From the NCBI RefSeq assembly GCF_013822795.1, contig NZ_PNLB01000003.1:212270-276269 (forward strand): a DNA stretch of 64,000 nt, written 5' to 3'. A model generated the notes under the pieces. That model was not told the origin of the DNA and searched no databases. It was given only the letters and a program-made list of their open reading frames with translations. The position numbers and the translations under genes are program-made. Below are positions 48,710 through 57,385 of the stretch, in pieces; positions within the stretch are counted from its first letter, which is position 1; the number at the start of each line of letters is the position of its first letter. This stretch comes from Phenylobacterium sp. GTDB lineage: Bacteria; Pseudomonadota; Alphaproteobacteria; Caulobacterales; Caulobacteraceae.

Positions 48710-49468
48710 CTACCGGCCGGTCGAAATTTCAGTCGCCTTGAGCATCTTGGCCATCTGGCGCTCCAGGCCCTTCGGATCGCGGGCCTGGGCGGCGCGCGTC
48801 TCAATGGCCATGCGGTCGGTGTCGACCTCGTCCTGGCCGCGCTCGACGGCCTTGATGCCGGCCTTGGCGATCACCGAGGGCGGCTCCTTGGCGCCCTTCA
48901 CGTGCTCGGCCATGCGGGTGTCGACCGAGCCGACGATCAGCGCCGAGACGGTGGTGCCCTGGTCGGCCAGCTCGGCGCGGATGCACTGGGTGGCGGCGCG
49001 CATGGCGAACTTCGAGGGGCTGTAGCCGCCCATGTTCGGGGCCGCCAGAATGCCGCCGACCGACAGCACGTTGATGATCCCGCCGCCGCCGTGCTTGGCG
49101 AGCGCAGGCGCGAAAGCGCGGCACATGGCGACGGGGCCGAAGTAGTTGACCTCCATCTCCTCGCGCGCGCCGGCCAGGGTGTCGGAGCCGATCAGCAGAC
49201 CGTGAGTGAAGGCCCCGGCGTTGTTGACGATCAACGAAACGTCGGGCCGCGCGGCGGCGATCGCCGCGATCTGGTCAGGCTGGCTGACGTCGAGCCCGAC
49301 CGCCGTCACCTTGCCGGGGTAGTCGGCCTCCAGATGCTTGGCCGAGGCCGGGTCGCGCGCGGCGGCGTAGACGTGGGCAGCGCCGGCGGCGACCAATTCG
49401 CGCACGAACGCCTCGCCGATGCCGCGGTTAGCCCCGGTGACCAGGGCGACGGAATCCTTGACCTGCAT
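48710..49468 (-). CDS. Short-chain dehydrogenase/reductase
   Basis: The protein has 252 residues. The cofactor motif is TGANRGIG (about 13-20), NNAGA (about 85-89) and the active site YSPSKFA with Tyr and Lys. It is the first gene of the operon, 12 bp before the DUF1295 gene, and should oxidise or reduce a hydroxyl or ketone of the cluster's substrate. Confidence 0.88.
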   Translation of the reverse strand: MQVKDSVALVTGANRGIGEAFVRELVAAGAAHVYAAARDPASAKHLEADYPGKVTAVGLDVSQPDQIAAIAAARPDVSLIVNNAGAFTHGLLIGSDTLAGAREEMEVNYFGPVAMCRAFAPALAKHGGGGIINVLSVGGILAAPNMGGYSPSKFAMRAATQCIRAELADQGTTVSALIVGSVDTRMAEHVKGAKEPPSVIAKAGIKAVERGQDEVDTDRMAIETRAAQARDPKGLERQMAKMLKATEISTGR

Positions 49469-49516
49469 GAAGGCCCCTCAAGCTGCATGAGCGCGCGTTT
49501 CCTCCCCGCGCCGTTT

Positions 49517-49536
49517 TTAGTCTTTATATGAAAGCT
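49517..49536 (-). promoter_or_regulatory. Cluster direct-repeat motif, copy 7 (SDR-DUF1295-ligase operon)
   Basis: On the minus strand GCTTTCATATAAAGACTAAA: GCTTTCA and ACTAAAA 14 bp apart, 48 bp before the operon's first ATG at 49468. It aligns closely with the copy at 52877. Confidence 0.5.
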
Positions 49537-49569
49537 ACACGAACGATGCTGCGGTGCAAGGGGCTTGGG

Positions 49570-50391
49570 CTAGCGATCCACGTACGCGGTCCACGGCGCG
49601 GCCGGGTCGCGGTGGTCGGTGCTGAACCAGCGCGGGAAGCCGTGCAGGGTCTGGCCGCCGTCGACCAGCAGGCTGGTCCCGGTGACGTAGCCGGACGCCG
49701 AACTGCACAGGAAGGCGGAGGCCTGCGCCACCTCCTCCGGGCGGCCGGCGCGACCGAGCGGCGTGGCCTTGGCCAGGGTCTCGGAGACGCCGGGCTCGGC
49801 CAGCAGGCTCTCGGTCATCGGGGTCTCGATAACGCCGGGCAGCACGGCGTTGACCCTGATTCCATAGGCCCCGAGCTCGGAAGCCAGGATCTTGGCCAGC
49901 ATCACCAGCCCGGCCTTGGAGGCGCAGTATGCTGAGAGCAGATCGGTCGGAAACGCCGCCCCGGACGAGGCGTTGATGACGATGGCGCCGCCGCTCTGGC
50001 GCATCCGCCGCGCCGCCGCCTGGACGACCAGGAACGTGCCGTCGAGGTTGATCGCGGTGTGCCGCTTCCACTCCTTGGCCTCGATCTCCATGACCGGGCG
50101 ATAGCGGCCGTAGCCGGCGTTGGCGAAGCAGAAGTCGAGCCGCGCGCCGGTGAAGCCGTCCACCTGCTCGAACACCGCCGCGATGCTGTCCGGATCGCCC
50201 TGGTCGTAGCCGGCGATCTCGACGGAGAGCCCCTCCCCGCGCCAAGTTTCGGCCAGCTCGCTCAGGTCCTCCAGCCGCCGGTCGAGGGCCACGACCTTGG
50301 CCCCGCGCTGCGCGAACAGCCGCACCGCCGCCGCGCCCATGCCGCCGGCCGCCCCGGTGACCACGCCTGTCCTGCCCTCGAAATCCCGCAT
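49570..50391 (-). CDS. Short-chain dehydrogenase/reductase
   Basis: The protein has 273 residues from the ATG at 50391 (MRDFEGRTGVVTGAAGGMG); an ATG at 50451 would add 20 residues and run into the motif site. The cofactor motif is TGAAGGMG (about 12-19), with DRRLEDLSE next, so NAD+ is likely, and the active site is SAYCASKAG. It is divergent from the SCP-x-type thiolase gene. Confidence 0.88.
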   Translation of the reverse strand: MRDFEGRTGVVTGAAGGMGAAAVRLFAQRGAKVVALDRRLEDLSELAETWRGEGLSVEIAGYDQGDPDSIAAVFEQVDGFTGARLDFCFANAGYGRYRPVMEIEAKEWKRHTAINLDGTFLVVQAAARRMRQSGGAIVINASSGAAFPTDLLSAYCASKAGLVMLAKILASELGAYGIRVNAVLPGVIETPMTESLLAEPGVSETLAKATPLGRAGRPEEVAQASAFLCSSASGYVTGTSLLVDGGQTLHGFPRWFSTDHRDPAAPWTAYVDR

Positions 50392-50407
50392 GCCGGCCTC
50401 CCTATAA

Positions 50408-50427
50408 CTTGCATTTACGAACCGATA
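50408..50427 (+). promoter_or_regulatory. Cluster direct-repeat motif, copy 8 (SDR/thiolase divergon)
   Basis: ACTTGCATTTACGAACCGAT: ACTTGCA and ACCGATA 14 bp apart, between the SDR start at 50391 and the thiolase start at 50475. It lies only 16 bp from the SDR start. Confidence 0.55.
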
Positions 50428-50474
50428 CCTTAGGCTCGCCGGCAAGATCACGAAAGATCAGGTTGGAGGAAGCC

Positions 50475-51704
50475 ATGGCGATCTATCTTCTGGGCGGTCA
50501 TCAGAGCGACTTCGCCCGCGCCTGGTCGCGCGAGGGCCTCGACCTGTCGGACATCCTGCGCGACGGCATCCTGGGCGCGCTGGACGCCTGTAAGCTGGAC
50601 GCCTCCGACATCGACGCCGTCCACGTCGGCAACGCCTTCGGCGAGCTCTATCGCGGCCAGGGCCACCTGGCGGCGATGGTCGCTCAGGTGGTTCCCGAGT
50701 TGCACGGCGTTCCGGCCATGCGCCACGAAGCGGCCTGCGCCTCGGCCTCCATCGCCGTGCTGACCGCCACCGCCGAGATCGAAGCCGGCCGCTACGACTG
50801 CGTGCTGATCGTCGGCGCCGAGGAAGAGAAGAACCTGCCGGGCGACGAGGCCTCCAAGGTCCAGAACGCCGCCTCCTGGCAGGGCCGCGAAGGCATCGAC
50901 TGCCGCTTCATGTGGCCGGCGGTGTTCGGTCGCCTCTCCCAGGAGTACGGCGAGCGCTACGGCCTGGACCGGCGGCACCTGAACCGGATCGCCGAGATCA
51001 ACCTGACCAACGCCAAGCGCAATCCGCTGTCGCAGACCCGCAAGTGGGCGTTCACGCCCGAGAACTTCACCGACGACGATGCGGCCAACCCGATCATCGA
51101 GCCGGGCACCCGGCGCATGGACTGCGGCCAGATCACCGACGGGACCAGCGCCATCGTGCTGTGCTCGGACCGCTTCATGGAGCGCTACGCGGCCCGCCGC
51201 GGGGTGAAGGCGAGCGACTTCCCGCAGATCCTCGGCTGGGGCCACACCAACGCCGGCATCCGCTTCCTCGACAAGATCGAGCGCTCGAAGGGCCAGGACT
51301 ACATCTTCCCGCACGTGCGCAAGGCGATCACCGACGCCTGGGGCCGGGCCGGCATCGCCGGGCCGCAGGATCTGTCGGGCGTCGAGACCCACGACTGCTT
51401 CACCTCGACCGAGTACATGGCCATCGACCACCTGGGCCTGACCGCGCCCGGGCAATCCTGGCAGGCGGTGGAGAGCGGCCTGATCGAGCTGGGCGGCAAG
51501 TGCCCGGTCAACGCCTCCGGTGGGCTGATCGGCGTCGGCCACCCGGTCGGGGCCACCGGCGCCCGGATGCTGCTGGACGCCGGCCGCCAGGTCACCGGCA
51601 CCGCCGGCGACTACCAGGTCGAGGGCGCGCGCACCTACCAGACCCTGAACATCGGCGGCTCGCTGGGCACCGTGGTCAGCTTCGTCGTCGGGCGGGCGGG
51701 GTAG
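50475..51704 (+). CDS. Thiolase/SCP-x-type acetyl-CoA acetyltransferase
   Basis: The protein has 409 residues from the ATG at 50475 (MAIYLLGGHQSDFARAW), preceded by GGAGGA. The nucleophile Cys88 lies in HEAACASASIAV; HDCFTSTEY (about 313-321) and GGLIGVGHPVGATG hold the other catalytic residues. It resembles SCP-x/Ltp2-like thiolases that cleave or lack a beta-keto side chain in sterol degradation. The substrate here is unknown. Confidence 0.85.
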   Translation: MAIYLLGGHQSDFARAWSREGLDLSDILRDGILGALDACKLDASDIDAVHVGNAFGELYRGQGHLAAMVAQVVPELHGVPAMRHEAACASASIAVLTATAEIEAGRYDCVLIVGAEEEKNLPGDEASKVQNAASWQGREGIDCRFMWPAVFGRLSQEYGERYGLDRRHLNRIAEINLTNAKRNPLSQTRKWAFTPENFTDDDAANPIIEPGTRRMDCGQITDGTSAIVLCSDRFMERYAARRGVKASDFPQILGWGHTNAGIRFLDKIERSKGQDYIFPHVRKAITDAWGRAGIAGPQDLSGVETHDCFTSTEYMAIDHLGLTAPGQSWQAVESGLIELGGKCPVNASGGLIGVGHPVGATGARMLLDAGRQVTGTAGDYQVEGARTYQTLNIGGSLGTVVSFVVGRAG

Positions 51705-51714
51705 CTCCCAATTC

Positions 51715-51817
51715 CTCCCCCGCTGGGGGAGGTGGCGCGCAAAGCGCGACGGAGGGGGACTGCTGAGTCATCAAGCCCCCTCAGTCAGCTTCGCTGACAG
51801 CTCCCCCAGCGGGGGAG
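51715..51817. repeat. Pair of inverted GC-rich repeat units (second repeat family)
   Basis: CTCCCCCGCTGGGGGAG (51715-51731) and CTCCCCCAGCGGGGGAG (51801-51817) are inverted copies, each nearly a palindrome. GCGCGCAAAGCGCG and TCAGCTTCGCTGA are further small hairpins inside. The block lies between convergent genes and looks like a dispersed intergenic element distinct from the family at 37065. Confidence 0.75.
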
Positions 51818-51827
51818 CAATTTTGGC

Positions 51828-52850
51828 CTAGCCCCGCCACAGCCCCGGCGGCGCGGCGATCACCTGGGGGATCGCGGCCAGGACCATGCCGGCAACGGCG
51901 TACTGCTCGGGTTTGGTGCGGACGCCTGGATCCGGAGTCTCGGTCAGATCCATGGAGAGACGCACGCCGGGCAAGCCAGTCACTTCGATCGCCCAGTGCG
52001 GTTTGCTGGCGAAGGCCGGCAGGCTCATGTCCATCACCCAGTTGACCGCATGGGTGATGCGTCGCACGCCGCCGACTAGACCGTGCATGCGCCAGGTGGT
52101 CGCCGCCACCGTCCCGGCCCGCACGACCCCGGCGCGGACGTCGAGGTCGTGGTCAGCCAGGGTGACGGCGTGGTCGGCCTCGATGGCGTCGAGTTCGATC
52201 CCGAGCCTCTGAGCCAGGGCCGCGACCGACTGGGCGTACATGTCGGTGAAGGTCCGGGCGAGCGGACCGTCCTTGAGGTCCAGGCCAGCGGGATCGGCGC
52301 CCATGCCCAGCGCGCCGAACACATAGGCGGCGTTGGGGATGCCCGAGCAGTCGATGACTTCGCTCGTCGTGACGTGGTCCATCCGCAGCGAGATCCCAGC
52401 CACCGCCGCGGCGACCTTTTCGGCCGCCCAGCCGGGATTGACGCCGACGCCGGCCAGGGTCGCCCCGCCCCTGCGCGCGCTAGTCTCCAGGTCCTGCGCA
52501 TAGGCCGCGCCCAGCGCCCAGGGGTGGAAGTAGTTGTTGATCGAGATGACGTTCTTGCCGCTTTCCAGCAGCCGCTTCACGTCGGCGTCGTGGCCGTCAT
52601 AAGGGCTGGCCAACATCGGACAGTGCAGCACGACGTCGGCGTCGAGGGCGAGGATCTCGTCGATCGAGCTAGTCGCCACGACGCCCGTCGCCGGCCGTCG
52701 GGCGATCTCGCCGGCGTCGACGCCCGCCTTCGCGGGCGAATAGACATAGAGCCCGACAAGCTCCAGATCGGGCGCGTCCAGCACGGCCCGCAGGCAGGTC
52801 TTCCCCATCGATCCGGTCGCCCACTGCACGACCCTAGCCTTGCGCGCCAT
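51828..52850 (-). CDS. DapB-like NAD(P)-dependent dehydrogenase
   Basis: The protein has 340 residues from the ATG at 52850 (MARKARVVQWATGSMGK), which has GGGGAG upstream. It shows the N-terminal Rossmann start VVQWATGSMGKTCLRAVLDAPDLELVG and GVGVNPGW (about 125-132). It resembles the dihydrodipicolinate reductase/2,4-diaminopentanoate dehydrogenase-like group common in steroid and terpenoid catabolic clusters, where its role is not known. It is divergent from the second thiolase gene. Confidence 0.75.
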   Translation of the reverse strand: MARKARVVQWATGSMGKTCLRAVLDAPDLELVGLYVYSPAKAGVDAGEIARRPATGVVATSSIDEILALDADVVLHCPMLASPYDGHDADVKRLLESGKNVISINNYFHPWALGAAYAQDLETSARRGGATLAGVGVNPGWAAEKVAAAVAGISLRMDHVTTSEVIDCSGIPNAAYVFGALGMGADPAGLDLKDGPLARTFTDMYAQSVAALAQRLGIELDAIEADHAVTLADHDLDVRAGVVRAGTVAATTWRMHGLVGGVRRITHAVNWVMDMSLPAFASKPHWAIEVTGLPGVRLSMDLTETPDPGVRTKPEQYAVAGMVLAAIPQVIAAPPGLWRG

Positions 52851-52876
52851 GCCCGCTCCCCGCTCACCTTTCGTTA

Positions 52877-52896
52877 GCTTGCATTCCAAGACTTAT
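52877..52896 (+). promoter_or_regulatory. Cluster direct-repeat motif, copy 9 (dehydrogenase/thiolase divergon)
   Basis: GCTTGCATTCCAAGACTTAT: GCTTGCA and ACTTATC 14 bp apart, 26 bp from the dehydrogenase start at 52850 and 63 bp from the thiolase start at 52959. Confidence 0.55.
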
Positions 52897-52958
52897 CGTG
52901 GCAAGCCGGAGCATGGCCAGACGCCCGATCAAGGGCGCGGCCGGGAGGAAACACGCAC

Positions 52959-54113
52959 GTGGACGCCTGGATCTACGACGCCGTCCGCACCCCGCGCGGC
53001 AAGGCCCGCCCGGACGGATCGCTGGCCGCCAACAAGCCGCAGGAACTGGTAGGAGCGCTTGTCGATGCCCTGGAGGCCCGCGGCCACGATCCCCGCGCCA
53101 GCCAGGCCATGGTGCTGGGCTGCGTCGGCCAGGTCGGCGACCAGGGGGCCAATATCGCCCTGGTGTCCAAGCTGCATTCCGGCGTCTCCGAGGACGCTTA
53201 CGCCTTCACGCTCAACAACTACTGCGTCTCGGGCCTGACCGCGATCGGCCATGCGGCGACCATGGTCGCCGGCGGCGCGATCGACCGCGCGTTGGCCGGC
53301 GGCGTCGAGATGATGTCGCGCGTGCCGTTCATGGGCGACAACGCCGGCTACTATACCGACGACAGCTTCCCGAAGCGCTCGCGCTACATCCCGGTGGTGG
53401 TCGCCGCGGACCGGCTGGCCCAGGCCGAGGGCGTCACACGCGAGGCATTGGACGCCGTCGCCCTCGCCTCCCAGGTCCGCACCGGCCAGGCGGAGGCGAA
53501 CCCGGCCCTGATCGCCTCGCGCATCGCCGTCGGCGCGGCCGGCGTCGAGGAGTGCGCTCGGCCGCAGACGACCGCCGTGTCCCTCGCCGCCATGCCCGCC
53601 GCCTTCGCCCCGCTGGCGGCGACCTATGCGCAGGCGCTGGAAGGCCCGATCGACCACCGCCACACCATCGCCCACGCCCCACCGGTCTGCGACGGCGCTG
53701 GACTGGCGCTCGTCGGCGGCGCACCGAGCGGCGGCCGCAAGGCCCGCGCCCGCATCCTCGCCTACGCCGAATCCGGCGGCGACCCGCAGGCCTCGCTGCT
53801 GGCCGGGTTCTCGGCGATGGACAAGGCGCTGGAGAGAGCCGGTCTGAACCTGGGCGACATGGACCGCATCGAGTTCATGGAGGCCTTCGCCGTCACCATC
53901 GCCAAGTTCCTACGCGATCGCCCCGCTGACCCGGCCAAGGTCAATGTCGGCGGCGGCCACCTGGCCAAGGGCCACCCGATGGGGGCGACCGGCGCGATCC
54001 TGCTGTCGTCGCTACTGGACGCCCTGGACGCCGCCGAGGGCCGCCTGGGCCTTGTCGTCGCCACCGGCGCGGCCGGGGTCGGCGCGGCCATGGTGGTCGA
54101 ACGCCTCGCCTGA
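52959..54113 (+). CDS. Thiolase (acetyl-CoA acyltransferase), second Cys missing
   Basis: The protein has 384 residues and starts with GTG at 52959 (MDAWIYDAVRTPRGKA). The nucleophile Cys89 is in LNNYCVSGLTAIG, and GGHLAKGHPMGATG holds the catalytic His. FMEAFAV replaces the usual NEAFA. At the C terminus the usual CxGGGMG is VATGAAGVG, so the second catalytic Cys, which activates the first, is absent. The enzyme may therefore have a changed or degradative-only role. It is followed after 12 bp by the third CoA ligase gene. Confidence 0.85.
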   Translation: MDAWIYDAVRTPRGKARPDGSLAANKPQELVGALVDALEARGHDPRASQAMVLGCVGQVGDQGANIALVSKLHSGVSEDAYAFTLNNYCVSGLTAIGHAATMVAGGAIDRALAGGVEMMSRVPFMGDNAGYYTDDSFPKRSRYIPVVVAADRLAQAEGVTREALDAVALASQVRTGQAEANPALIASRIAVGAAGVEECARPQTTAVSLAAMPAAFAPLAATYAQALEGPIDHRHTIAHAPPVCDGAGLALVGGAPSGGRKARARILAYAESGGDPQASLLAGFSAMDKALERAGLNLGDMDRIEFMEAFAVTIAKFLRDRPADPAKVNVGGGHLAKGHPMGATGAILLSSLLDALDAAEGRLGLVVATGAAGVGAAMVVERLA

Positions 54114-54125
54114 TCGGAGCCGACG

Positions 54126-55808
54126 ATGATCCTTGTTCCTGCCGACCACATCGCCGCGTACCGCGCCAAGGGCTGGTGGGGCGAGACCACGATGGTTGAC
54201 CTGCTGGACCGCCACGTAGCCGAACGGCCCGGCGACGACGCGCTGATCGATCCGCCGAACACCGGGGCCATTATCGGCCGACCTCCGCGCCGCCTGACCT
54301 GGCGCGAGCTCGGCGCCGAAGTCGATCGTCTGTCCGCTGTGTTGCACTGCGCGGGGCTGGCCAAGGACGATATCCTACTGGTCCAGTTGCCCAACGTGGT
54401 CGAACTGACCCTCGCCTACCTCGCCGCCTTCAAGCTGGGGGTCATCGTCACCCCTGCCCCGGTGCAATACCGCGAGAACGAGCTCTCCAGCATCGTGCGC
54501 CGCACCGCGGCCAAGGCAGCGATCACCGGCGCCGTTATCGGCGGGCACGACCACGTCGCCCAGCTTCGCGGCCTGCCGCTGGACCATATCTTCAGCGTCG
54601 GCGCGGCGCCCGGCGCGCAGGAGCTCGGCGCGGCCATGGCCGGCGCGCCCCCTGAACTGCTTGCCGCGGCCCAGGCCGCCGCCTCAGCCGCCGCGATCAC
54701 CGCCGACGACGTGGCGACCATCTGCTGGACCTCCGGCACCGAGGCCGAGCCCAAGGGCGTGCCGCGCAGCCACAACGAGTGGCTGATCATGGCGCAGGGC
54801 GTGGTCGCCGCCGGCCGCCTGTCGACAGGCGCGCGGCTGCTGAACCCGTTTCCGATGGTCAATATGGGCGGCGTCTCGACGGCGCTGGCCGGCTGGCTGC
54901 TGATCGGCGGGACCCTGATCCAGCACCATCCGTTCGACCTGGCCGTGATGCTGCAGCAGATGCGCGAGCACGCCATCGACTACACTGTGGCGCCGCCGGC
55001 GGTGCTGAACCTGCTGGCGCACGACCCCAAGCTGCTGGAGGGCGTGGACTTCGGCCGTCTGCGCGCGATCGGCTCAGGCTCAGCGCCGCTGTCGGAAGCG
55101 ATGATCCGCGCCTTCCATGACCGCTACGACGTCGAGATCGTCAATTACTTCGGCTCCAACGAGGGCATGTCGCTGTGCGGCACGTCCGACGACATTCCCG
55201 GGCACGGCGAGCGGGCGACGTTCTTCCCGCGGGTCGGCGCGCCGGGCTTCGACTGGGCCTACCCGCTCAACGACCGGTTCTTCACCCGTCTCGTCGATCC
55301 GGACACCGAGGAAGAGATCACGCAGCCCGGCCGTCACAGCGAGATGCGGATCAAGGGGCCGACCGTCTTCGCCGGCTACTGGCGCGCGCCAGAGCTGACC
55401 GCCAAGGCGTTCGACGCCGACGGCTGGTTCCGCACCGGCGACCTGTTCGAGATCGCCGGCGACCAGGCGCAGTACTACCGCTTCGTCGGGCGGTTGAAGG
55501 ACATCATCATTCGGGGCGGGATGAACATCTCGTCCGAGGAGATCGAGAGCCACCTGATGGCCCACCCGGAGGTGGCCGACGCCGCGGTGGTCGGTTCGCC
55601 CGACGCGCGGCTGGGCGAGCGGGTCTGCGCCTTCGTCGTGCCGCGGCCGGGCAAGGCCCTGGACCGCGAGGCGATCAACGCCTTCCTGACCGACGAGCGC
55701 AAGGTTGCGGTGTTCAAGCAGATCGAGCGGCTGGAGATTCTGCCCGCCCTGCCCCGCAATCCGGTCGGCAAGGTGCTGAAGCGCGACCTGCGGGCGACGC
55801 TGGTCTAG
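54126..55808 (+). CDS. Acyl-CoA synthetase/AMP-dependent CoA ligase
   Basis: The protein has 560 residues. The AMP-binding loop is a variant, ICWTSGTEAEPKGVPRSHNEW (about 199-219; usual form SGTTGxPKG). Other features are NYFGSNEGMSLCG, WFRTGDLFEIAGDQAQYYRFVGRLKDIIIRGGMNISSEEIE and NPVGKVLKRDLR. It is cotranscribed with the thiolase. It should load a carboxylic acid on CoA; the odd loop makes activity less certain. Confidence 0.87.
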   Translation: MILVPADHIAAYRAKGWWGETTMVDLLDRHVAERPGDDALIDPPNTGAIIGRPPRRLTWRELGAEVDRLSAVLHCAGLAKDDILLVQLPNVVELTLAYLAAFKLGVIVTPAPVQYRENELSSIVRRTAAKAAITGAVIGGHDHVAQLRGLPLDHIFSVGAAPGAQELGAAMAGAPPELLAAAQAAASAAAITADDVATICWTSGTEAEPKGVPRSHNEWLIMAQGVVAAGRLSTGARLLNPFPMVNMGGVSTALAGWLLIGGTLIQHHPFDLAVMLQQMREHAIDYTVAPPAVLNLLAHDPKLLEGVDFGRLRAIGSGSAPLSEAMIRAFHDRYDVEIVNYFGSNEGMSLCGTSDDIPGHGERATFFPRVGAPGFDWAYPLNDRFFTRLVDPDTEEEITQPGRHSEMRIKGPTVFAGYWRAPELTAKAFDADGWFRTGDLFEIAGDQAQYYRFVGRLKDIIIRGGMNISSEEIESHLMAHPEVADAAVVGSPDARLGERVCAFVVPRPGKALDREAINAFLTDERKVAVFKQIERLEILPALPRNPVGKVLKRDLRATLV

Positions 55809-55813
55809 CGCCA

Positions 55814-55951
55814 TGTGCCATCCCGGTTTGCGAAGCAAGACCGGGACCCATGAACACCGTACTGGCAGTCAGCAGCACGACCGCGCCACGGCCGGCCCAC
55901 ACATGAGCGAATGGGTCCCGGACAAGCGCTGCGCGCTTTCCGGGATGACAC
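55814..55951. repeat. REP-like pair of inverted units (first repeat family)
   Basis: The unit at 55814-55853 (ATCCCGG...CCGGGACCCAT) and its inverse at 55911-55951 (ATGGGTCCCGG...CCGGGAT) belong to the same family as 37065-37174. They lie between the ligase and acyl-CoA dehydrogenase genes. No gene lies in 55809-56048. Confidence 0.7.
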
Positions 55952-56006
55952 CCTTAGAAATGTCGCCAGCGAGGGGCCTCACCCATTGCCCCACCCCGTG
56001 CGCGCC

Positions 56007-56026
56007 ATTAGTATCATTTCGCAAGT
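56007..56026 (-). promoter_or_regulatory. Cluster direct-repeat motif, copy 10 (acyl-CoA dehydrogenase)
   Basis: On the minus strand ACTTGCGAAATGATACTAAT: ACTTGCG and ACTAATG 14 bp apart, 23 bp before the start at 56049. It is oriented opposite to the gene, unlike copies 4 and 6. Confidence 0.45.
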
Positions 56027-56048
56027 AACAAGTCGGGAGGACGAACTG

Positions 56049-57236
56049 ATGGCTGCGGCGGACAAACCTCGCCTGGATTTCGATGGGCTGCGCCCGCCGA
56101 GCCCGTTCCTGACTGAGAAGCACGACGCCTGGCGCCAGCAGCTGCGCACCTTCATCGAGGCGGAGATCAACCCGAACCTCGACGCCTGGGACGCGGCGGC
56201 GACTTTCCCCGACGAGCTCTACGTGAAGGCCGCCAAGGCCGGGGTCCTGGGCATGGGCTTCTCCGAGGACCTGGGCGGCACAGGCGAGGACATCGACCTC
56301 TACCATCGCATCATCTTCGCCGAAGAGTTCTTCCGGGCCGGCTCGGGCGTGGTGTTCGCCGACCTGGCCACCCACTGGATCGCCCTGCCGCCGATCATCG
56401 CCTTCGGCCCCGAAGAGATGCGCGAGCGCGTCGCCAAGCCGATCCTGCGCGGCGAGAAGAAGATCGCCTTCGCGGTCACCGAGCCGTCCGGCGGATCGGA
56501 CGTTGGCGCCTTCCAGACCACCGCCGAGAAGCGCGGCGACACCTACATCGTCAACGGCGGCAAGACACTGATCTCGGGCGCCACCCGCGCCGACTTCCTA
56601 CTGACAGCAGTGCGTACCGGCGGTCCTGGCGTCGGCGGGCTGTCGCTGCTGATGATCGAGGCTGACCGCCCTGGCGTCTCCAGCGCCCCGGTCAAGGGCC
56701 TCGGCTGGTACAACGGCAACAACGGAACGCTCACCTTCGACAATGTCGAGGTGCCGGCCGCCAACCTGATCGGCGTCGAGAACCGCGGCTTCGCGGGGCT
56801 GGCCAATCAGTTCAACATCGAGCGCTTCAGCGGCATCGCCGCCACCCTGGCCATGGCCCGCACCGCCATCGCCGAGGCCATCGACTGGTCCCGCCAACGT
56901 CACACCTTCGGCCAACGGCTGATCGACCACCAGGCCATCCGCCACAAGATCGTCGAGATGATCCAGCGGGTGAACGCCTGCTACGCCTTCCTCGACATCC
57001 TGGTCTGGCGCTTCCACCGCGGCGAGACCCCAGTGGCCGAACTGGCCATGATGAAAGTCCAGGCGACGACGACCCTGGAGTTCGTCGCCCGCGAGAGCCT
57101 GCAGGTGCTGGGCGGTCGCGCCTATACCGGCGACAACCGCGTCGAGCGGATCTATCGCGAGGCCCGCATCTTCGTGATCGGCGGGGGCTCGGAAGAGATT
57201 CTGCGCGATCTGGCCGGACGGCAGCTCGGGTTCTGA
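56049..57236 (+). CDS. Acyl-CoA dehydrogenase
   Basis: The protein has 395 residues from the ATG at 56049 (MAAADKPRLDFDGL), preceded by GGGAGGA. FAD-dependent ACAD features are GMGFSEDLGGTGEDIDLYH, FAVTEPSGGSDVGAFQTTAEK, RQRHTFGQRLIDHQAIRHKIVEM and a C-terminal REARIFVIGGGSEEILRDLAGRQLGF. The medium-chain-type Glu (YEGT) is replaced by GGGS, as in several long- and branched-chain enzymes whose base lies elsewhere. It introduces the alpha-beta double bond in an acyl-CoA of unknown identity. Confidence 0.9.
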   Translation: MAAADKPRLDFDGLRPPSPFLTEKHDAWRQQLRTFIEAEINPNLDAWDAAATFPDELYVKAAKAGVLGMGFSEDLGGTGEDIDLYHRIIFAEEFFRAGSGVVFADLATHWIALPPIIAFGPEEMRERVAKPILRGEKKIAFAVTEPSGGSDVGAFQTTAEKRGDTYIVNGGKTLISGATRADFLLTAVRTGGPGVGGLSLLMIEADRPGVSSAPVKGLGWYNGNNGTLTFDNVEVPAANLIGVENRGFAGLANQFNIERFSGIAATLAMARTAIAEAIDWSRQRHTFGQRLIDHQAIRHKIVEMIQRVNACYAFLDILVWRFHRGETPVAELAMMKVQATTTLEFVARESLQVLGGRAYTGDNRVERIYREARIFVIGGGSEEILRDLAGRQLGF

Positions 57237-57241
57237 GGCGT

Positions 57242-57278
57242 CGGCGGGCCTCGAGGTCGCCAGCCTACGGGCCCGCCG
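57242..57278 (+). terminator. Stem-loop after the acyl-CoA dehydrogenase gene
   Basis: CGGCGGGCC (57242-57250) and GGCCCGCCG (57270-57278) form a 9-bp stem 5 bp after the stop, followed by GATTTGCTTTC. It should terminate the transcript before the HxlR promoter. Confidence 0.55.
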
Positions 57279-57283
57279 GATTT

Positions 57284-57303
57284 GCTTTCAAAAATGGACT
57301 TTC
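57284..57303 (+). promoter_or_regulatory. Cluster direct-repeat motif, copy 11 (double-HxlR gene)
   Basis: GCTTTCAAAAATGGACTTTC: GCTTTCA and ACTTTCA 14 bp apart, 83 bp before the HxlR-type start. Its presence fits autoregulation. Confidence 0.5.
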
Positions 57304-57305
57304 AG

Positions 57306-57346
57306 TGTCCAGTTGGGGCCTCGCGGCGGCCAATCCCAACTGGACA
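57306..57346. promoter_or_regulatory. 12-bp inverted repeat upstream of the double-HxlR gene
   Basis: TGTCCAGTTGGG (57306-57317) and CCCAACTGGACA (57335-57346) are perfect inverted copies 17 bp apart, 40 bp before the start at 57386. It may be an operator or an mRNA hairpin in the leader. Confidence 0.6.
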
Positions 57347-57385
57347 TAGGGGTTGTGCGGCTATACGCCTGGATGCAGGAGACCC

